Positions 44,401-55,508 of a stretch of DNA of 64,000 nucleotides are shown piece after piece. The notes beneath the pieces are model-generated. The model was given only the letters and a program-made list of their open reading frames with translations, was not told where the DNA came from and made no database searches. The stretch covers positions 6,145,383 to 6,209,382 of the forward strand of contig CM070601.1 of the NCBI GenBank assembly GCA_036346395.1. The letters run 5' to 3'. Position numbers and translations under genes: made by a program. Each line of letters begins with the position of its first letter. The stretch's first letter is position 1. The DNA is from Hsuehochloa calcarea (Eukaryota; Streptophyta; Magnoliopsida; Poales; Poaceae).

Positions 44401-45006
44401 AAACCTTAAACTTTCATAGGTGGAGATTTAATCACATGATTAGTAATGATTGAGTTTTAATTTTAGTCATCTTTTGGTTGTACGGCTTCAAACCATTGTT
44501 AATTATCTTTGGTAATTTTGATACCTTAAATTTTTACATAATATAGACTGTATGCATCTTTGGTGCAGAGGCCAATAGAGTTTTTACTCCTCCATTATTA
44601 AAAAAATAGATCTTTTTCAGATGACATACATTGTGCATGAAAGCGACATCCTGGGAGGCGGCGTCGTGGGATCGACGGGGTTAACGACAGCGTGGGTGGT
44701 GGCGGCGTGGGAGGCAGTGGCCTGGGAGGAGGCGGGGTTGGTCAGCGACGACGTAGCGCATGAGCCCGGGAGGGAGATGGGTTTTGGCCTGACTCATTGG
44801 GGACGGACTGGGGCGGTGGATGGGCAGAGGCAATTTCAACATTTTACATGTGGGTTTTCAGTAGAGAAAAATAAAAGAAAATGCACAATACAGAGATTGT
44901 GGTAAATCCTGACTATATTTACGAATTGAGTGGCAATTCTTCAAAGGTAATCTTTAGAGTGGCAAATCACGAAGAGATAATCTTTGGGTGACAAATAATC
45001 GATTTC
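44401..45006. other. Gene-free stretch with 29-bp repeat units
   Basis: A GC-rich block (44640-44800) gives a short spurious frame. At about 44920-45000 degenerate units of the type GTGGCAAATCACGAAGAGATAATCTTT follow one another. Related units occur inverted at about 31550-31615. Confidence 0.45.
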
Positions 45007-45225
45007 TCAAAAAGAAAAGGTGGTGTTTGGCCTATAACTATAGACTGAACGTAGCTGCCTTAGTTTAGTTTTTCTTTTTGGATTACAAGAAAGGCATGCA
45101 TACCACACACTCGAGTATACCCCTTTAGCACATTTAGAGGAGGCTACCAGAGGAGCAACATATATAGAGAAACAAATTACGAAGCCAATAAGCAAAAATG
45201 TTTTGTATCCCCTAAAATTTAGCAT
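45007..45225 (-). CDS. Small open frame with signal-peptide-like N-terminus, unproven
   Basis: An ATG at 45225 opens 72 codons. Residues 9-29 are hydrophobic (FLLIGFVICFSIYVAPLVAS), as in a signal peptide or membrane anchor, followed by a short tail with three Cys and a basic KRKTKLRQLR patch. I recognise no family. The frame lies in repeat-rich DNA and may be chance; no promoter or splice evidence supports it. Confidence 0.2.
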   Translation of the reverse strand: MLNFRGYKTFLLIGFVICFSIYVAPLVASSKCAKGVYSSVWYACLSCNPKRKTKLRQLRSVYSYRPNTTFSF

Positions 45226-45960
45226 CTTTTTAAAGCTAATCCCACGTTTACAAATATCATCTTTTCAAAACAAAACACATCTTTACATACCAATTATTTC
45301 ATCTAAGCTGTGGTACGTTTGGAACATAGAAATTTCATAGAAAATTGTTGTAAGTCCTGCAGGAATGCGGGAGTCCAAGAAAATTCATGCCTTCCAAACA
45401 ACTGGGCCTAAAGTGTTTAGCAATCATGCGGTTAGGTTACTTGTGCTTGAGATTGACGTGACTCTGATCACATGGGTCAATAATTATGTGGAACTTTCTT
45501 ATATCAATAATTATGTGGAACTAATCCTGCTTAGCGGACAGCCATGGTACATACAGATCAACTTTACATGCACGGTTTGCTTCCTTGATTACAATTTCAA
45601 CACAGTTTTAGCTTACATATTCCCAAACAGTTTTTTCACAAGCACCTTGAGGCCAAATTTTCGTACCAATTACTTCACGTTACTGAATTCCAATGTACAC
45701 ATAGATTTTCAGAATCTGATTAATGGTAGTAAAAGACAATAGTACAATAAATTAATATTGCAAGCGACACCAAAAAAATCGTCCAGCTTTTTACCTATTT
45801 ATCATTTGCAATAACCGTTCACCACTACAGAAAGAAGATGCGCATCTTGAACAAAAATTCCAATCCAGCAAATCTTGTTTAGTCACGCATTGGTGCAGGC
45901 TTATTTGTCAGCTGGAATTTTCTAGAATCACAGCAATACTTCTTCACACAACAAAACTAG
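45226..45960. other. Gene-free stretch
   Basis: AT-rich DNA without recognisable coding sequence or terminal repeats. Confidence 0.4.
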
Positions 45961-45964
45961 TAGT

Positions 45965-46140
45965 TTTTTTTACAAACAGTGTCCAGGAAAAGTACAAAGT
46001 ATACTAATATTTACACATACCAGTTCTCATACAAGATCCTATCCCAGAGCAAAAACATTATTCAATCAACTAGGTATATATTGTGATACTCTGTCTCATC
46101 TCCTTGACAGTACAAACTAAATTATCACCCAGAGGATGTC
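45965..46140 (-). repeat. Diverged copy of the gene C 3' flank (pseudogene B side)
   Basis: Similar to 54840-55030 and to 42440-42630: shared blocks include CATTATTCAATCAACTA and GTGATACTCT..CTCATCTCCTTG. It is more diverged than those two are from each other. It lies where the 3' flank of pseudogene B is expected. Confidence 0.75.
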
Positions 46141-48154
46141 AGGACGGACGTGGTTCTGACTGCAAGGACAGTGTTACGACCCTTAGATTATAATGGAGTA
46201 AACATCATCTGAAGGATGGCCGGCAGCGTCAGCGAGGATAGGGAGAGGGGTAGACTAAGACTTGAAATGATTATTTTTATTTCTTTCTTGCTTCCTTGAA
46301 TGGTGCAACTATCATATTTAATGTAATCAATGAAATATACATACTTTCTAAATATGAAGATATGCATCTGATTTATTCCTAATATGAAGATATGCATCTA
46401 ATCATTCATAATATAAAGATATGTATCTAACTACTACTTATATAGAAGAAACAACTAATCTAATCGAATGTGTTCGGTGCACGGTCACGTGTATAAACAG
46501 TGCACATGAACAGTAATTTCTACCCGCATCCATCTCCTCGCATAACCGGAACTCCTCTGGGCCATGCCCATAACAGACAAACACAAATAATGATATGAAT
46601 AATTCGGAAACAAATGCGATAATTAATCAGGACTTGCCTCGACTGTCTTGCCAGCATATATGAGCTACTTGTTTTATTTACGAGCAAAGCAGAGTTATTG
46701 CCCGTCCTCGGCACAGCAAACCTGACACAGTATGAGAATACTTAGATCAGTATAACCTTAACCCGGCAGATACCAAGATGGTGATGGTGCCAGTATTACA
46801 CAAAATATATTGAAAATTTGAGACAATCAGAAACAAAACTTTTGGCTGGTGATACAAGTATTGCATACCATGAACTGACAATAAAAAAACCAATGATAAT
46901 ACCTAGCAACAAAAAAGTGGATAAAATGATAATAAAATATCCAGAGGTCTTACCAAGAAGTGGCACTTTCCCAACATTGACGCAAAAGAAATATTCCAAT
47001 CAAATGTTCAACTTGGCAAGTATAACCTAAATCCAACTAAAAGAAGCCCCAAGCCGCTATTGCAAATATTATCCATATGATGAGGCAAAACAACAGTTTG
47101 GCAGAAACAGAAGGTTCCGGCCATAGTATCGCCGATGATGTCATGCTGGATAAAACTAAGAGCAGAAGCATGCACCAAAATGAACAGATTGGAATCCTCC
47201 AGAGAACCATTTACTCCCTCATCTTGGCCCCATACACACAAAACGGCCTAGTTTGCAGCGATCAGCTGTCCCTTATCAATAGGACCTTTCATAAGATCAG
47301 TTTATCCCATGAGAGTAAATTAGGCGCATACTCACCTTGAGTATCTCCAAAAATGAATACAATGGTGGAAGCTAGTACTAGCCTCACCTTACTCATCCTC
47401 AAACATCCTACTGACAAAGCGCATCAAAAGTATGTTCTAAATTCAAATGTCATTGCTCGGTAATTTCCACCATATTCATCTAATGGATATGCTTTTACTG
47501 CTCTATGCACAAAAGACATATCTTATTCATTTTCTCAGTGTTTCCTCTTGAGGGTGATGCCCCTGCGTTTGAAGGTATCCTTTCTACTGGATCAGACAGG
47601 GCTGCAATCTGCAGCAAGCATATAAATTATAGACCCATATCATCACCTTTTCACTAAGCACATCAAATTGATCTTGAATTTCACTTTGACGTCTAAAGTA
47701 CAATGGGATCTGGATGTGCTCAAAGTCTGAATCTCTTTAGCCACGCTAACCGTGTTGTCCGTCACGTCGAAGGCGCGGTCGCATGCCGCCACCGCCTGGT
47801 CGGACAAACCCATGGAGTCAAGCGTCTCGGCTAGGGCTAAGGCTATCAGCGGGCAGCCCGAGGCGAGCTCCGCCGCGCGGCTGAGGTGATGGCGGGCCAA
47901 TGTTAGGGACCTGTGAGCCACTTCTGGCCGCAAGTTGCGCTCGCGGCACTCGTGCGCGAGGATGCTGTGGGCGAGCGGCCAGCCGGGGAAAATCTCCCGG
48001 CGATCATTCCCACTCCCGCAGGAGGAAAGACCGTGGTCTGGAGGTCCAGCTCGCGGATCGCCTCGTTAGCCTTATCGCGGAAGAAGGGGCTGAAGTCCTC
48101 CCAGTTCCTGTTGATCGGATCCAGCGGCGGCGGCACCTCCCCCTCTCCGGCCAT
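46127..48154 (-). pseudogene. Pseudogene B: DUF627-type first exon fused to the 3' end of a USP-like family gene
   Basis: The ATG at 48154 opens a DUF627-type first exon (MAGEGEVPPPLDPINRNWED). Near 48000 a missing base shifts the frame. The family sequence continues in the next frame (GWPLAHSILAHECRERN, then GCPLIALALAETLDSMG, AACDRAFDVTD) and stops matching at about 47743. From there leftwards the DNA is collinear with the penultimate intron and last exons of gene C (56350 down to about 55510). The copy of gene C's 84-bp exon lies at 46638-46721 with three stops and a GC donor, and a trace of the last exon lies at about 46130-46165. All middle exons (DUF629 and most of the USP fold) are missing. 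It cannot encode a working family protein. Confidence 0.8.
46351..46430. repeat. Three tandem 30-bp units in pseudogene B
   Basis: AATATGAAGATATGCATCT recurs at 46351 and 46381 and, as AATATAAAGATATGTATCT, at 46410. The units lie in a 300-bp insertion, absent from gene C, between the last two pseudo-exons. Confidence 0.8.
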
Positions 48155-49081
48155 GGGAGCAGCGGCGGGGCGGCGTCACGACGCGAGCAGGATGAGGCGC
48201 CCGCGCGCCAGGTGTTCTCCGCAATGCCTGAGCAGCAGAGGAGGAGCGGAGGCGGGCGCCCCGCGCCGCGCGCGAGGTGTTTGCGGAAATGCCGGAGCGC
48301 AGGAGGCGGCGAATAGAGCTAGCTTGGTTGGGGTGGGGGGGGGGCAGTTACTGGGTCAGTTCGGGTGGGGCCCACGCGGACTTCTGCGCCCGCGAGGAGA
48401 AAAGGGAGGGTTGGGAGGGGGAGGGGGAGGGGGAGGAAGAGGAAGAGGGGAAGAGCGGAACTGCGGGAGAGAACTGGAATAGGGCTGGCAAAAAAAAACT
48501 TGTTACAGGATCGAATCAACTGGAGTAGGGCAGCAAAAGAAGCTTGTTACAGGATCGAATCAAATTGATCCGGTTACAGTAATTAATTAGTTAAAATTGA
48601 AATAAGTTAATTTGGAATAAAAAATATTAATAAGGCTCGGCTCGTTAGTGACTCGTTAACTCGTTTTAAAAATAACCATTTAAATAATATATAAAATAAT
48701 ATTAAATCGAACTATGTCAATTTCAAACAAAACTCAATAATAGCTCGTTGAGCTCGATAGCTAGCTCTAAACCAGAGTCCGGACTGTGGAGAAGAGAAGG
48801 GGCCAAGGAGAATAGGAGTGCTTTAGGATTCGTGCAGGGGAGCACCTGTGGTTGTTTACTAGCCTCCACTTACTGCAATCACTGACGTGTGGGGTATATC
48901 TTGAAGTTTCACCCAGTTGGGGGACCGACCTGGCAAGGAAGCTCGGGAAGATCTCTTTTCTTTTTCATATTTGCTAATTCTTGAATTATTATTATTATAT
49001 AAAAATGGTCAAATCCCTATCCTTTCAATGCACCTTGAGATTTGTGCTCTGTTGAGGGCCCAATGCACTTGTAACTGGTTA
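48155..49081. other. Upstream region of pseudogene B
   Basis: A GC- and GGGGA-rich stretch (48160-48480) probably represents the old 5' region. At 48625-48775 a fragment rich in GGCTCGTTA/ACTCGTTAACTCG resembles the hAT-like elements at 2857 and 31711. No gene. Confidence 0.4.
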
Positions 49082-49372
49082 GGGCATCTCCAATAGTTTA
49101 TTTATTATCGTCTTTTAGCTATGTTACGTTAACAGAATCCTACGTGGAGGAGAGAGAGCATATGTCGTCTCTTCCTGAAGAGACTGACGTGCACGCGAAA
49201 TAAGACATGATACATTAATATACTCTAGTTGACATGTGGACTCGTTTCAAAGGAAAATTATAAAATATAAATGTTATATAGTGTACTGAAGACTATATAT
49301 TAGAGATGTTATCTCTAAAGATAATATAACATATATTAAAGATAAAATCATCTCTAAATATTAAAGATACCC
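49082..49372. mobile_element. MITE-like element
   Basis: Begins GGGCATCTCCAATA and ends, on the other strand, with GGGTATCTTTAATA, imperfect terminal inverted repeats. 291 bp, AT-rich, non-coding. No clear target duplication remains. Confidence 0.4.
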
Positions 49373-49911
49373 TCGGAGTTTGGAGGTTTTACTATATCCG
49401 AAACACACATTCTTTCGTGGGTTCACCGAACCCTAGGTTTGTGTCCTACTACCGCGTGCATGAGTAGACTTGGTAGGCATCATACACAAAACACCCTATG
49501 ACCTCACCACAGCGCACAGGTATATCCATGCGTTGTTGACCTAGCCACGAGTTTTGCCTCATAGATTTACTCGAGGTCTTATTTCTCCAGCAGCAAGGAC
49601 CGAGGCGAGGGCGCGGTTCTGAAGGCGCTGCTACTTTATCATATGCTGGGCACATCACGTCAAGCATCAAAGAGAAGACAAGGAAGTCTAGAATAGCTGT
49701 GCTGGGCAACTTCATGTGAAGAGGGACCAGAAGACATGTGCTGCTTCGCTAGCTACTTTGTGCGGGTCAAGTCGAAGACAGGGACAGTGGGTCCCACGGA
49801 GGAAACCGATTGTTTTCTCTAGAACCAAGTTTACCTGTGCGAAGCAGAAGACAGTACAAGGATCAAAGCAAAATTCCAACAATTGATTTCAGAGCTCTGT
49901 TATTTGGTGGC

Positions 49912-51195
49912 GATGGCTGGTGATCAATTACTAAAGAAGGAGATGCAGCTAAAAGAAGAAGTGGCTACTGTAGAGTCATCATCAAAAGGAAAATCCATAG
50001 CAAAAGGAGGTTCTATACCATTTTAGTGCCCGCTACTTAATAATACTAATTATGGATTATGAGCTGTAAAGATGAAGATTATCCTATATGCTCTTGGTAT
50101 ATGGGCGACAATAGAAGAAGAGACTATGGTCGAAGAAGAAAAGGATCAAAGGGCTTTGGTTGTAATCTCTAAAGCCGTGCTAGATGATGTAATGATGGCA
50201 ATTACAAACAAAGAATCAACAAAGGAAACATAGGAGACCATAAGGAATATGCATGTTGGCGAAGATCGTGTCAAGAAGGCAATGGTACATGTGTTGAAAT
50301 GGCAATTTGATCGTTTGATCATGGAGGATTCCGAAAGTATTGTTGAATTCTCCTAGAAGCTCTCTAGCATGGTGGGTGAAATCCGTTCCCTTGGGACATA
50401 ACTAAAAGACACAGTCGTTGTGGAGAAATTGTTTAGTGTCACTCCCGACAAAATTCTCTCAATAATTGGCACAATTGAACAATGAGGAGATGTGTCATCT
50501 ATGTCCTTGACTAAGGCACTAGGATATTTGCGGGCATTCGAAGAAAGTTTGAAAGGGGACGACATCTCAAAGAAGAAGAAGGGGAACAACTGTGCTCTCT
50601 AGAGCCCAATGGGAAGCATTGTCTATAAAAGAAAAGGAAGAGGGTCAAGACTCCAACAATTGGTAGAACAATAGCCGAGGCGGCAGAAGAGAACATGGAG
50701 ACTGGGCTAGGCAAGGCGATGGTGACAGATCCCATGATAAGTCACATATCAAGTGTTTTGAATGTGATAAATTCGGTTACTACGCGTCGGAGTGTCGAAG
50801 CCACATAAAGTGCTTCATGTGTGACAAATATGACCATTACGCTTTGGATTACCGAAACAAGAAGAAGAACTAGGAAGTAAACCTCACCCGAGCCTGTGAA
50901 GACGATGAGCCCGCCCTACTTCTCTCCTTATATGTCAATGAGGCGCCGGTCATGGTGATGTTGATCAAAGAGAACGTAGTTCCTAAACTACGTATAGAGG
51001 AAGGCAACCATGATCATACTAATCCGTGGTACTTGGACAATGGAGCGAGCAATCACATGACAGGACATCGCTCCATGTTCCATGAGCTTGACGAGAAAAT
51101 TTCGGGTAAAGTTAAGTTTGACGACGGCTCCACGATGCAGACAAGAGGCAAAGGAAAAATGTTGCTGCAATGCAAGAACGCGCGATCAAGATGAT
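49912..51195 (+). pseudogene. Copia element 4 gag and protease relic
   Basis: A gag-like frame begins MAGDQLLKKEMQLKEE at 49914 and is broken by a dozen stops. Two zinc-knuckle-like motifs lie near 50750-50870 (CFECDKFGYYASEC and CFMCDKYDHYALDY, the second lacking its last Cys). The protease start WYLDNGASNHMTG lies in the open stretch 50952-51194. It ends before integrase. Confidence 0.75.
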
Positions 51196-51330
51196 GTCTG
51201 AAATTTACTTTATACCGAGTTTGTGTAATAACATACCCAGTCTCGGGAAGATGGCAGAACGAGGGTGCAGGGTGGAGATGCAGGATGAGTTTTTGTGTGT
51301 CTATGATAAAAACAAAGAAAAATTATCAAA

Positions 51331-52085
51331 CTAGTTGTACAAAATCTCTATAAAAATTTGTAAATCAATTGAGGAGCCAGAAAGGAAGTGAGATACCAAA
51401 TCAAGTATAGAACCAGACAAATAAAGTGTGTTTATTTTTCCAGTTGTAGGCGAAGGTCCAGCGAGGTGCTGCAGGGGCGCATGCAGGCTTGCGAGGTACC
51501 ACTCACGGCAGTAGGTTTCATATGCATGCTCAAGGCAGCGGGTCCCACAGCTATGCAGATGACGCAGGAGTGCATGCAGTGGCCGTTCGAGGTAGTGATG
51601 TGGCAAGTCACACGGCGGGTCCCACACACATGCAAATAGGTGATGGCTCAGTTGGAGGTTCAGGTTGCAAATCTTTTCGGCAGCAGCAGGAACAACCTGG
51701 AGATGAGCTAAAATGATCAGATAGCAGTTGTTGTGTCTCCCCATGATGGCAAGCAAGTAGACAAGTACGAGTTTATAGCTGAGAAAGCCTGACTGAAGAA
51801 AGAATAAAAAAGAAAGGGAAATAAAAGGAGAAGATGAAAGAGAAGCGAAAGCGTAACAAGCATCGCCATCAATAGTCGAAGAAGTCTTAAGAGAAAAGAT
51901 TGGTGTGGTCAAAATAAAGAAACGAGATTAAAGAGATGATTGTTAGAGTTAATCTCATTTTCATAAATTTTTTTGTTACTTTTCGTATCATTTTTCTGGT
52001 TTAGTTGCCGTACCCGGTTTTGATGATGAGTCCATATAAGCATCAAGTCTCGAGCCTTTATTTTTGTTTGTGTTTTGTTCTCGAC
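51331..52085. other. Gene-free stretch inside Copia element 4
   Basis: It contains short, partly repeated blocks rich in GCATGC/TGCAG (51475-51640) and AT-rich DNA. No domain recognised. Confidence 0.35.
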
Positions 52086-52654
52086 GTCTTGTTTCTCCAA
52101 CAGTAAGGACTGAGGCGAGGGCGCAGTTCTGAAGGCCTGGGGAGGGGCTGCTATCACGTGAAAGAACTAGGGACCAGCAGAGATGCTGTTACTTTATCAT
52201 ATGCTGGGCACATCACGTCAAGCATCAAGAGAAGACAAGGAAGTCTAGAATTACTATGCCCAACATTGTGATAGCTCAGGGGAACCACATCTCGGAGGGG
52301 ATTAGGGTTTAAATCGTAGTGTTGGCCTTTACATGCGTATAAGTATATTTTAGTAGAAATTTTATGAGATATTGAATTTATCCTTGACCTTTATATTTCT
52401 AAACGTGCTAAGCGAATGCATGTGTGCGTGTACATTTACCTTGTAGTCGGAAAAAAACAACGCGATAGCTCAACCCTATCTTGAGCAATGGGAAGATCAT
52501 CATTGCAAATTAACGCATTAATAAAAAACGAAAATAGCCAAAATTAAAGCACTTTGTCTTGGTGCAGCATGCATGCGCATTAACTCCTTAATTTAGTACT
52601 ACGTACGTACTCACCAGTCACCATTAATTGTTCCATCCATCGATCTCCTAAGCC

Positions 52655-54355
52655 CTAATAAACAGAAGGTGTGATCCAAATTGGAGCCGGCGTATGCAGC
52701 CAATGATAGAGAGGCCACACAGCATCAAGCTTCAGCATGCTCCCGCTCTCGAAGTCCCAGACGCTGATGTCCCGCCGCTCCCTCTCGACAGGCGCAGCAG
52801 ATACGCGCGGAGTTTGATAGGCGGTCGATTGGCGATCATAGATGAGCAGGCCACCACCGTCAGTCCGGTAGGTGTCGTCGGTGAGGTAGGCGCAGTTTGG
52901 TCGTATCCTGGGGAAGAAGTCCCTGGTCGGAACGCACACGGCGTCGCTGTGCCCGAGGAATAGCGCGTGCTGGTCTCCGATGCCCTTCAACCCCACGAGT
53001 TTCTTCGTGCGGAGGTCGAGCTTGTAGAGCCCGACGCCGTTCGTGTCCCGCCAGCCCCCCGACCTGCACCATCTTCTCACCACCATCCAGAGGTCGCCGC
53101 ACGGCGTGACGGCAAGGTAGTAGGCGTTGTCGAAGCCGTCCAGCGCCCACGTGCGCATGACCATCCTCGCCGCTGGAGACGGCCCGTGGAGGTCCAAGGC
53201 GTGCACGGAGCCGCATTGCTGGAGCACGTAGAACAGGCCGTCCTTGTCGTTGTAGACGGCGCTGGCGAAGCCGCGGCCGAGGCACTCGACGGCGGCGAGC
53301 GGGGTCCACCGCTCGTCGCCCGGCCTTGCGAAGGAGAGCTCCTGTTGCGGCTCGTGCACGAGCAGCACAACGCACGACGGCGCCGAGCCGCCGGCTGAGA
53401 GGGCGACCCGGCGGTACAACCAATCGCACGCCCTGTCCGCGGTGATGGAGACGGTCTCCGGCCCGCTCAAAAACCCCAGGTTTGAGTTGTCCATGTGGTA
53501 GACGGGTCTGCCTTGCCTGTCCAAGGAAGTGCTCATCATGCGCTGGAAGGTCGTGACGGGCGGGAGCTCGGCCTCGGTGCCGGTGAGGGGGTTGAGGAGG
53601 TAGGGGTTGGCCGCCGAGTTGGTAGTAAACAGCCATCCATGCGCGGAGCCGGTGAGGACGGTACGGCGAGGGAGTGGCACGCGAAGCGTGGCGTTGGCGG
53701 ACGGGGAGTAGATTGCGGCGGCGCAAGGACCATAGGCGTCGCAGGTGTAGAGCAGGCAGGGCGGCTGCCTTGGGGACGGGAGGCGGAGGCGGCGGAACGT
53801 GGCGTAGGCGGAACGCCAGGAGGTGCAGACGGCGCCAGAGCGGACGACGTCGGGGACCTCCATCATCACCATGGCAGAGAGCAAGATGTCCTCCAGCAAC
53901 GCGGACCAGTCGCGGGCGTCGGCGGCGGCGGCGGCGGCTGTTTCCATGGTGTATGGCACACGTACAACGCTAGTACTGGTTGGTGCGACACCGTATGCCG
54001 TGTCCAAGGAGGTGCTCATCACGCGCTGGAAGGCCGTGACAGGCGGGAGCGCGACCAGGGCGCCGGCGAGGGGGATGAGGAGGTATGGGTTGGCTGCCTC
54101 GTCGGTGGCGAAGAGCCAGCCGCGCGGCGAGCCAACGAGGACGGCACGGTGAGGGAGTGGCACGCAGAGCGTGGCGTTGGCGGACGAAGAGTAGAGCGCG
54201 GCGGCGTAGGGGCCGTAGGCGTCGCATGCGTAGAGTAGCTGCCTCCGCGACGGGAGGCAGAGGCCGAACGTTGCGTAGGCAGAGCGCCAGGAGGCGTAGA
54301 CGGCGCCGGCGAGCAAGATGTCCTCCGGCAACGCGGACCAGTCGGCTGTTTCCAT
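52655..54355 (-). CDS. Gene E: F-box/DUF295 protein with duplicated N-terminal third
   Basis: A single-exon frame of 566 codons from the ATG at 54355. Residues 1-136 are an imperfect copy of residues 137-280: both have DWSAL.EDILL, GAV.(A/T)SWRSAYATF, CDAYGP.AAA.YS, ANATL.VPLP, GWLF.T, ANPYLL.PL and FQR.MSTSLD. The second F-box (about 149-187, EDILLSAMVMMEVPDVV) is complete. The first lacks about 14 residues after EDILL. The rest is DUF295 (now called the KIB1-4 beta-propeller), with CDWLYRRVAL, FYVLQQCGSVHALDL, GDLWMVVRRW and DAVCVPTRDFFP. Family members are normally near 400 residues, which fits a start at the second ATG (53947, 430 residues). Known role of the class: SCF ubiquitin-ligase substrate receptor. 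The substrate is unknown. A TTTATTAA box lies near 54405. Confidence 0.85.
   Translation of the reverse strand: METADWSALPEDILLAGAVYASWRSAYATFGLCLPSRRQLLYACDAYGPYAAALYSSSANATLCVPLPHRAVLVGSPRGWLFATDEAANPYLLIPLAGALVALPPVTAFQRVMSTSLDTAYGVAPTSTSVVRVPYTMETAAAAAADARDWSALLEDILLSAMVMMEVPDVVRSGAVCTSWRSAYATFRRLRLPSPRQPPCLLYTCDAYGPCAAAIYSPSANATLRVPLPRRTVLTGSAHGWLFTTNSAANPYLLNPLTGTEAELPPVTTFQRMMSTSLDRQGRPVYHMDNSNLGFLSGPETVSITADRACDWLYRRVALSAGGSAPSCVVLLVHEPQQELSFARPGDERWTPLAAVECLGRGFASAVYNDKDGLFYVLQQCGSVHALDLHGPSPAARMVMRTWALDGFDNAYYLAVTPCGDLWMVVRRWCRSGGWRDTNGVGLYKLDLRTKKLVGLKGIGDQHALFLGHSDAVCVPTRDFFPRIRPNCAYLTDDTYRTDGGGLLIYDRQSTAYQTPRVSAAPVERERRDISVWDFESGSMLKLDAVWPLYHWLHTPAPIWITPSVY
53948..54355 (-). repeat. 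408-bp in-frame 5' duplication in gene E
   Basis: From ATG to ATG the unit is exactly 136 codons. The last codons before the second ATG (VPYT) match the bases just upstream of the first ATG (CGCCATACACC). The duplicated segment therefore includes former 5' leader now read as protein. Confidence 0.85.
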
Positions 54356-54379
54356 GGTGTATGGCGCACGCACGTACCG

Positions 54380-54787
54380 ACCCTGCTACCTAGCTAGGGC
54401 GGCTTAATAAACCGCGCCGTGCCGGATACCGTGTCCAACTGTCCACCGACTCCTATCACGGAGATTACATGGGACTCTTACAAATCTCCAACTTTCTAAC
54501 GGGCAACGCGATTCTTGCTGCACAATCGATCCGCTGCCCACGACGTTTCAAGCTGTCGGGAAATCATGTGCTTAGTCTGGACCAGCCAGTTCTATTCAAA
54601 TCCGTAATAGAGTTATAGACTATAAATAGAAGGTGTTAATTAATACTTTTACATCTTTATCTCTGTTCTATGTTTACCTACAAAATAATCGTTCAATCCT
54701 ACAAAATAATCGTTCAAACAGACTTATCAGCGACGGTTCCTCGACACCACCAACCATTAAAAATCTGAAGAAAAAGCAAACTTCGAG
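54380..54787. other. Intergenic stretch between gene E and the 3' flank of gene C
   Basis: Short AT-rich DNA with two copies of TACAAAATAATCGTTCAA near 54675-54720. No gene. Confidence 0.4.
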
Positions 54788-55095
54788 TTGCGAACGTTCG
54801 TAAGTTGCGACGCGGCCGTGTAATAGTCGTTTCGGTAGCGTGTGTTTTTCTTTACCAAGAGTGTCCATGAAAAGTACGAATCATCCATACAGATATTACA
54901 AATACTGGTTCTCAAAAGAAGTGTATGGATCAATATAGGTCCCCTATATCCTAGAGCAAACACATTATTCAATCAACTACTGGGAGCTATTGTGAATTGT
55001 GATACTCTCATCTCCTTGTCAGTATAAACCAAATCATCGCCAAGATGATGAAGTGATGAACGACAAATTATGCTCTTGCATTTATGGTTTCAGAG
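54788..55095 (-). repeat. 3' flank of gene C, source or sister of two other copies
   Basis: 308 bp nearly identical to 42387-42694 and related to 45965-46140. Its position about 415 bp beyond the stop of gene C suggests 3' UTR or immediate downstream DNA. Confidence 0.85.
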
Positions 55096-55508
55096 CGTTA
55101 GCCAACTATCTTAGCACAATCAAGGTATCAGTAACGAATCAGAGGAGCCGATGACTGGTTTAGAGAAATGAAATCAAAGTGATCAGGGATGCTTACCTGG
55201 TCTACATCCAAGTGAGCAAAGATATGTCGATCTCGCCAAGTTAAGCAGATATATGTATCTGATGTACATGCTGTACAGTGGACATGCTGCTCTTGGAACA
55301 CAGGAATTTCCCAATCAACGCCTCAACACCACAACAATCAGCTAAGACTACGAGGTCATCATGTGCTCCAAGGAATAGTACTGTCCCAAATGGTTACAAA
55401 TCTACAGTCACATAAACCTCCAAGGGATATGGCTTTCCGCTGCAGCAATGGACTAAGGCGCAGTCTGTTAGAAGCCAATCGTTGACGCAGTTACAGTCCA
55501 AGACTGCT

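Larger units (their letters stand above)
49576..52251 (+). mobile_element. Truncated Copia element 4 between direct repeats
   Basis: Direct repeats at 49576-49694 and 52086-52251 share TACTTTATCATATGCTGGGC and long flanking blocks; the right copy has about 50 extra bases. Between them are only gag and the start of protease on the plus strand. The repeats may be parts of the LTRs, but their full ends were not found. Integrase, RT and RNase H are absent. Confidence 0.6.

Noticed and set aside
53495..54238. 247-codon Gly/Val/Glu-rich plus-strand frame over gene E
   Set aside because: Antisense of the F-box/DUF295 gene with low-complexity composition; the minus frame has clear domain sequence.
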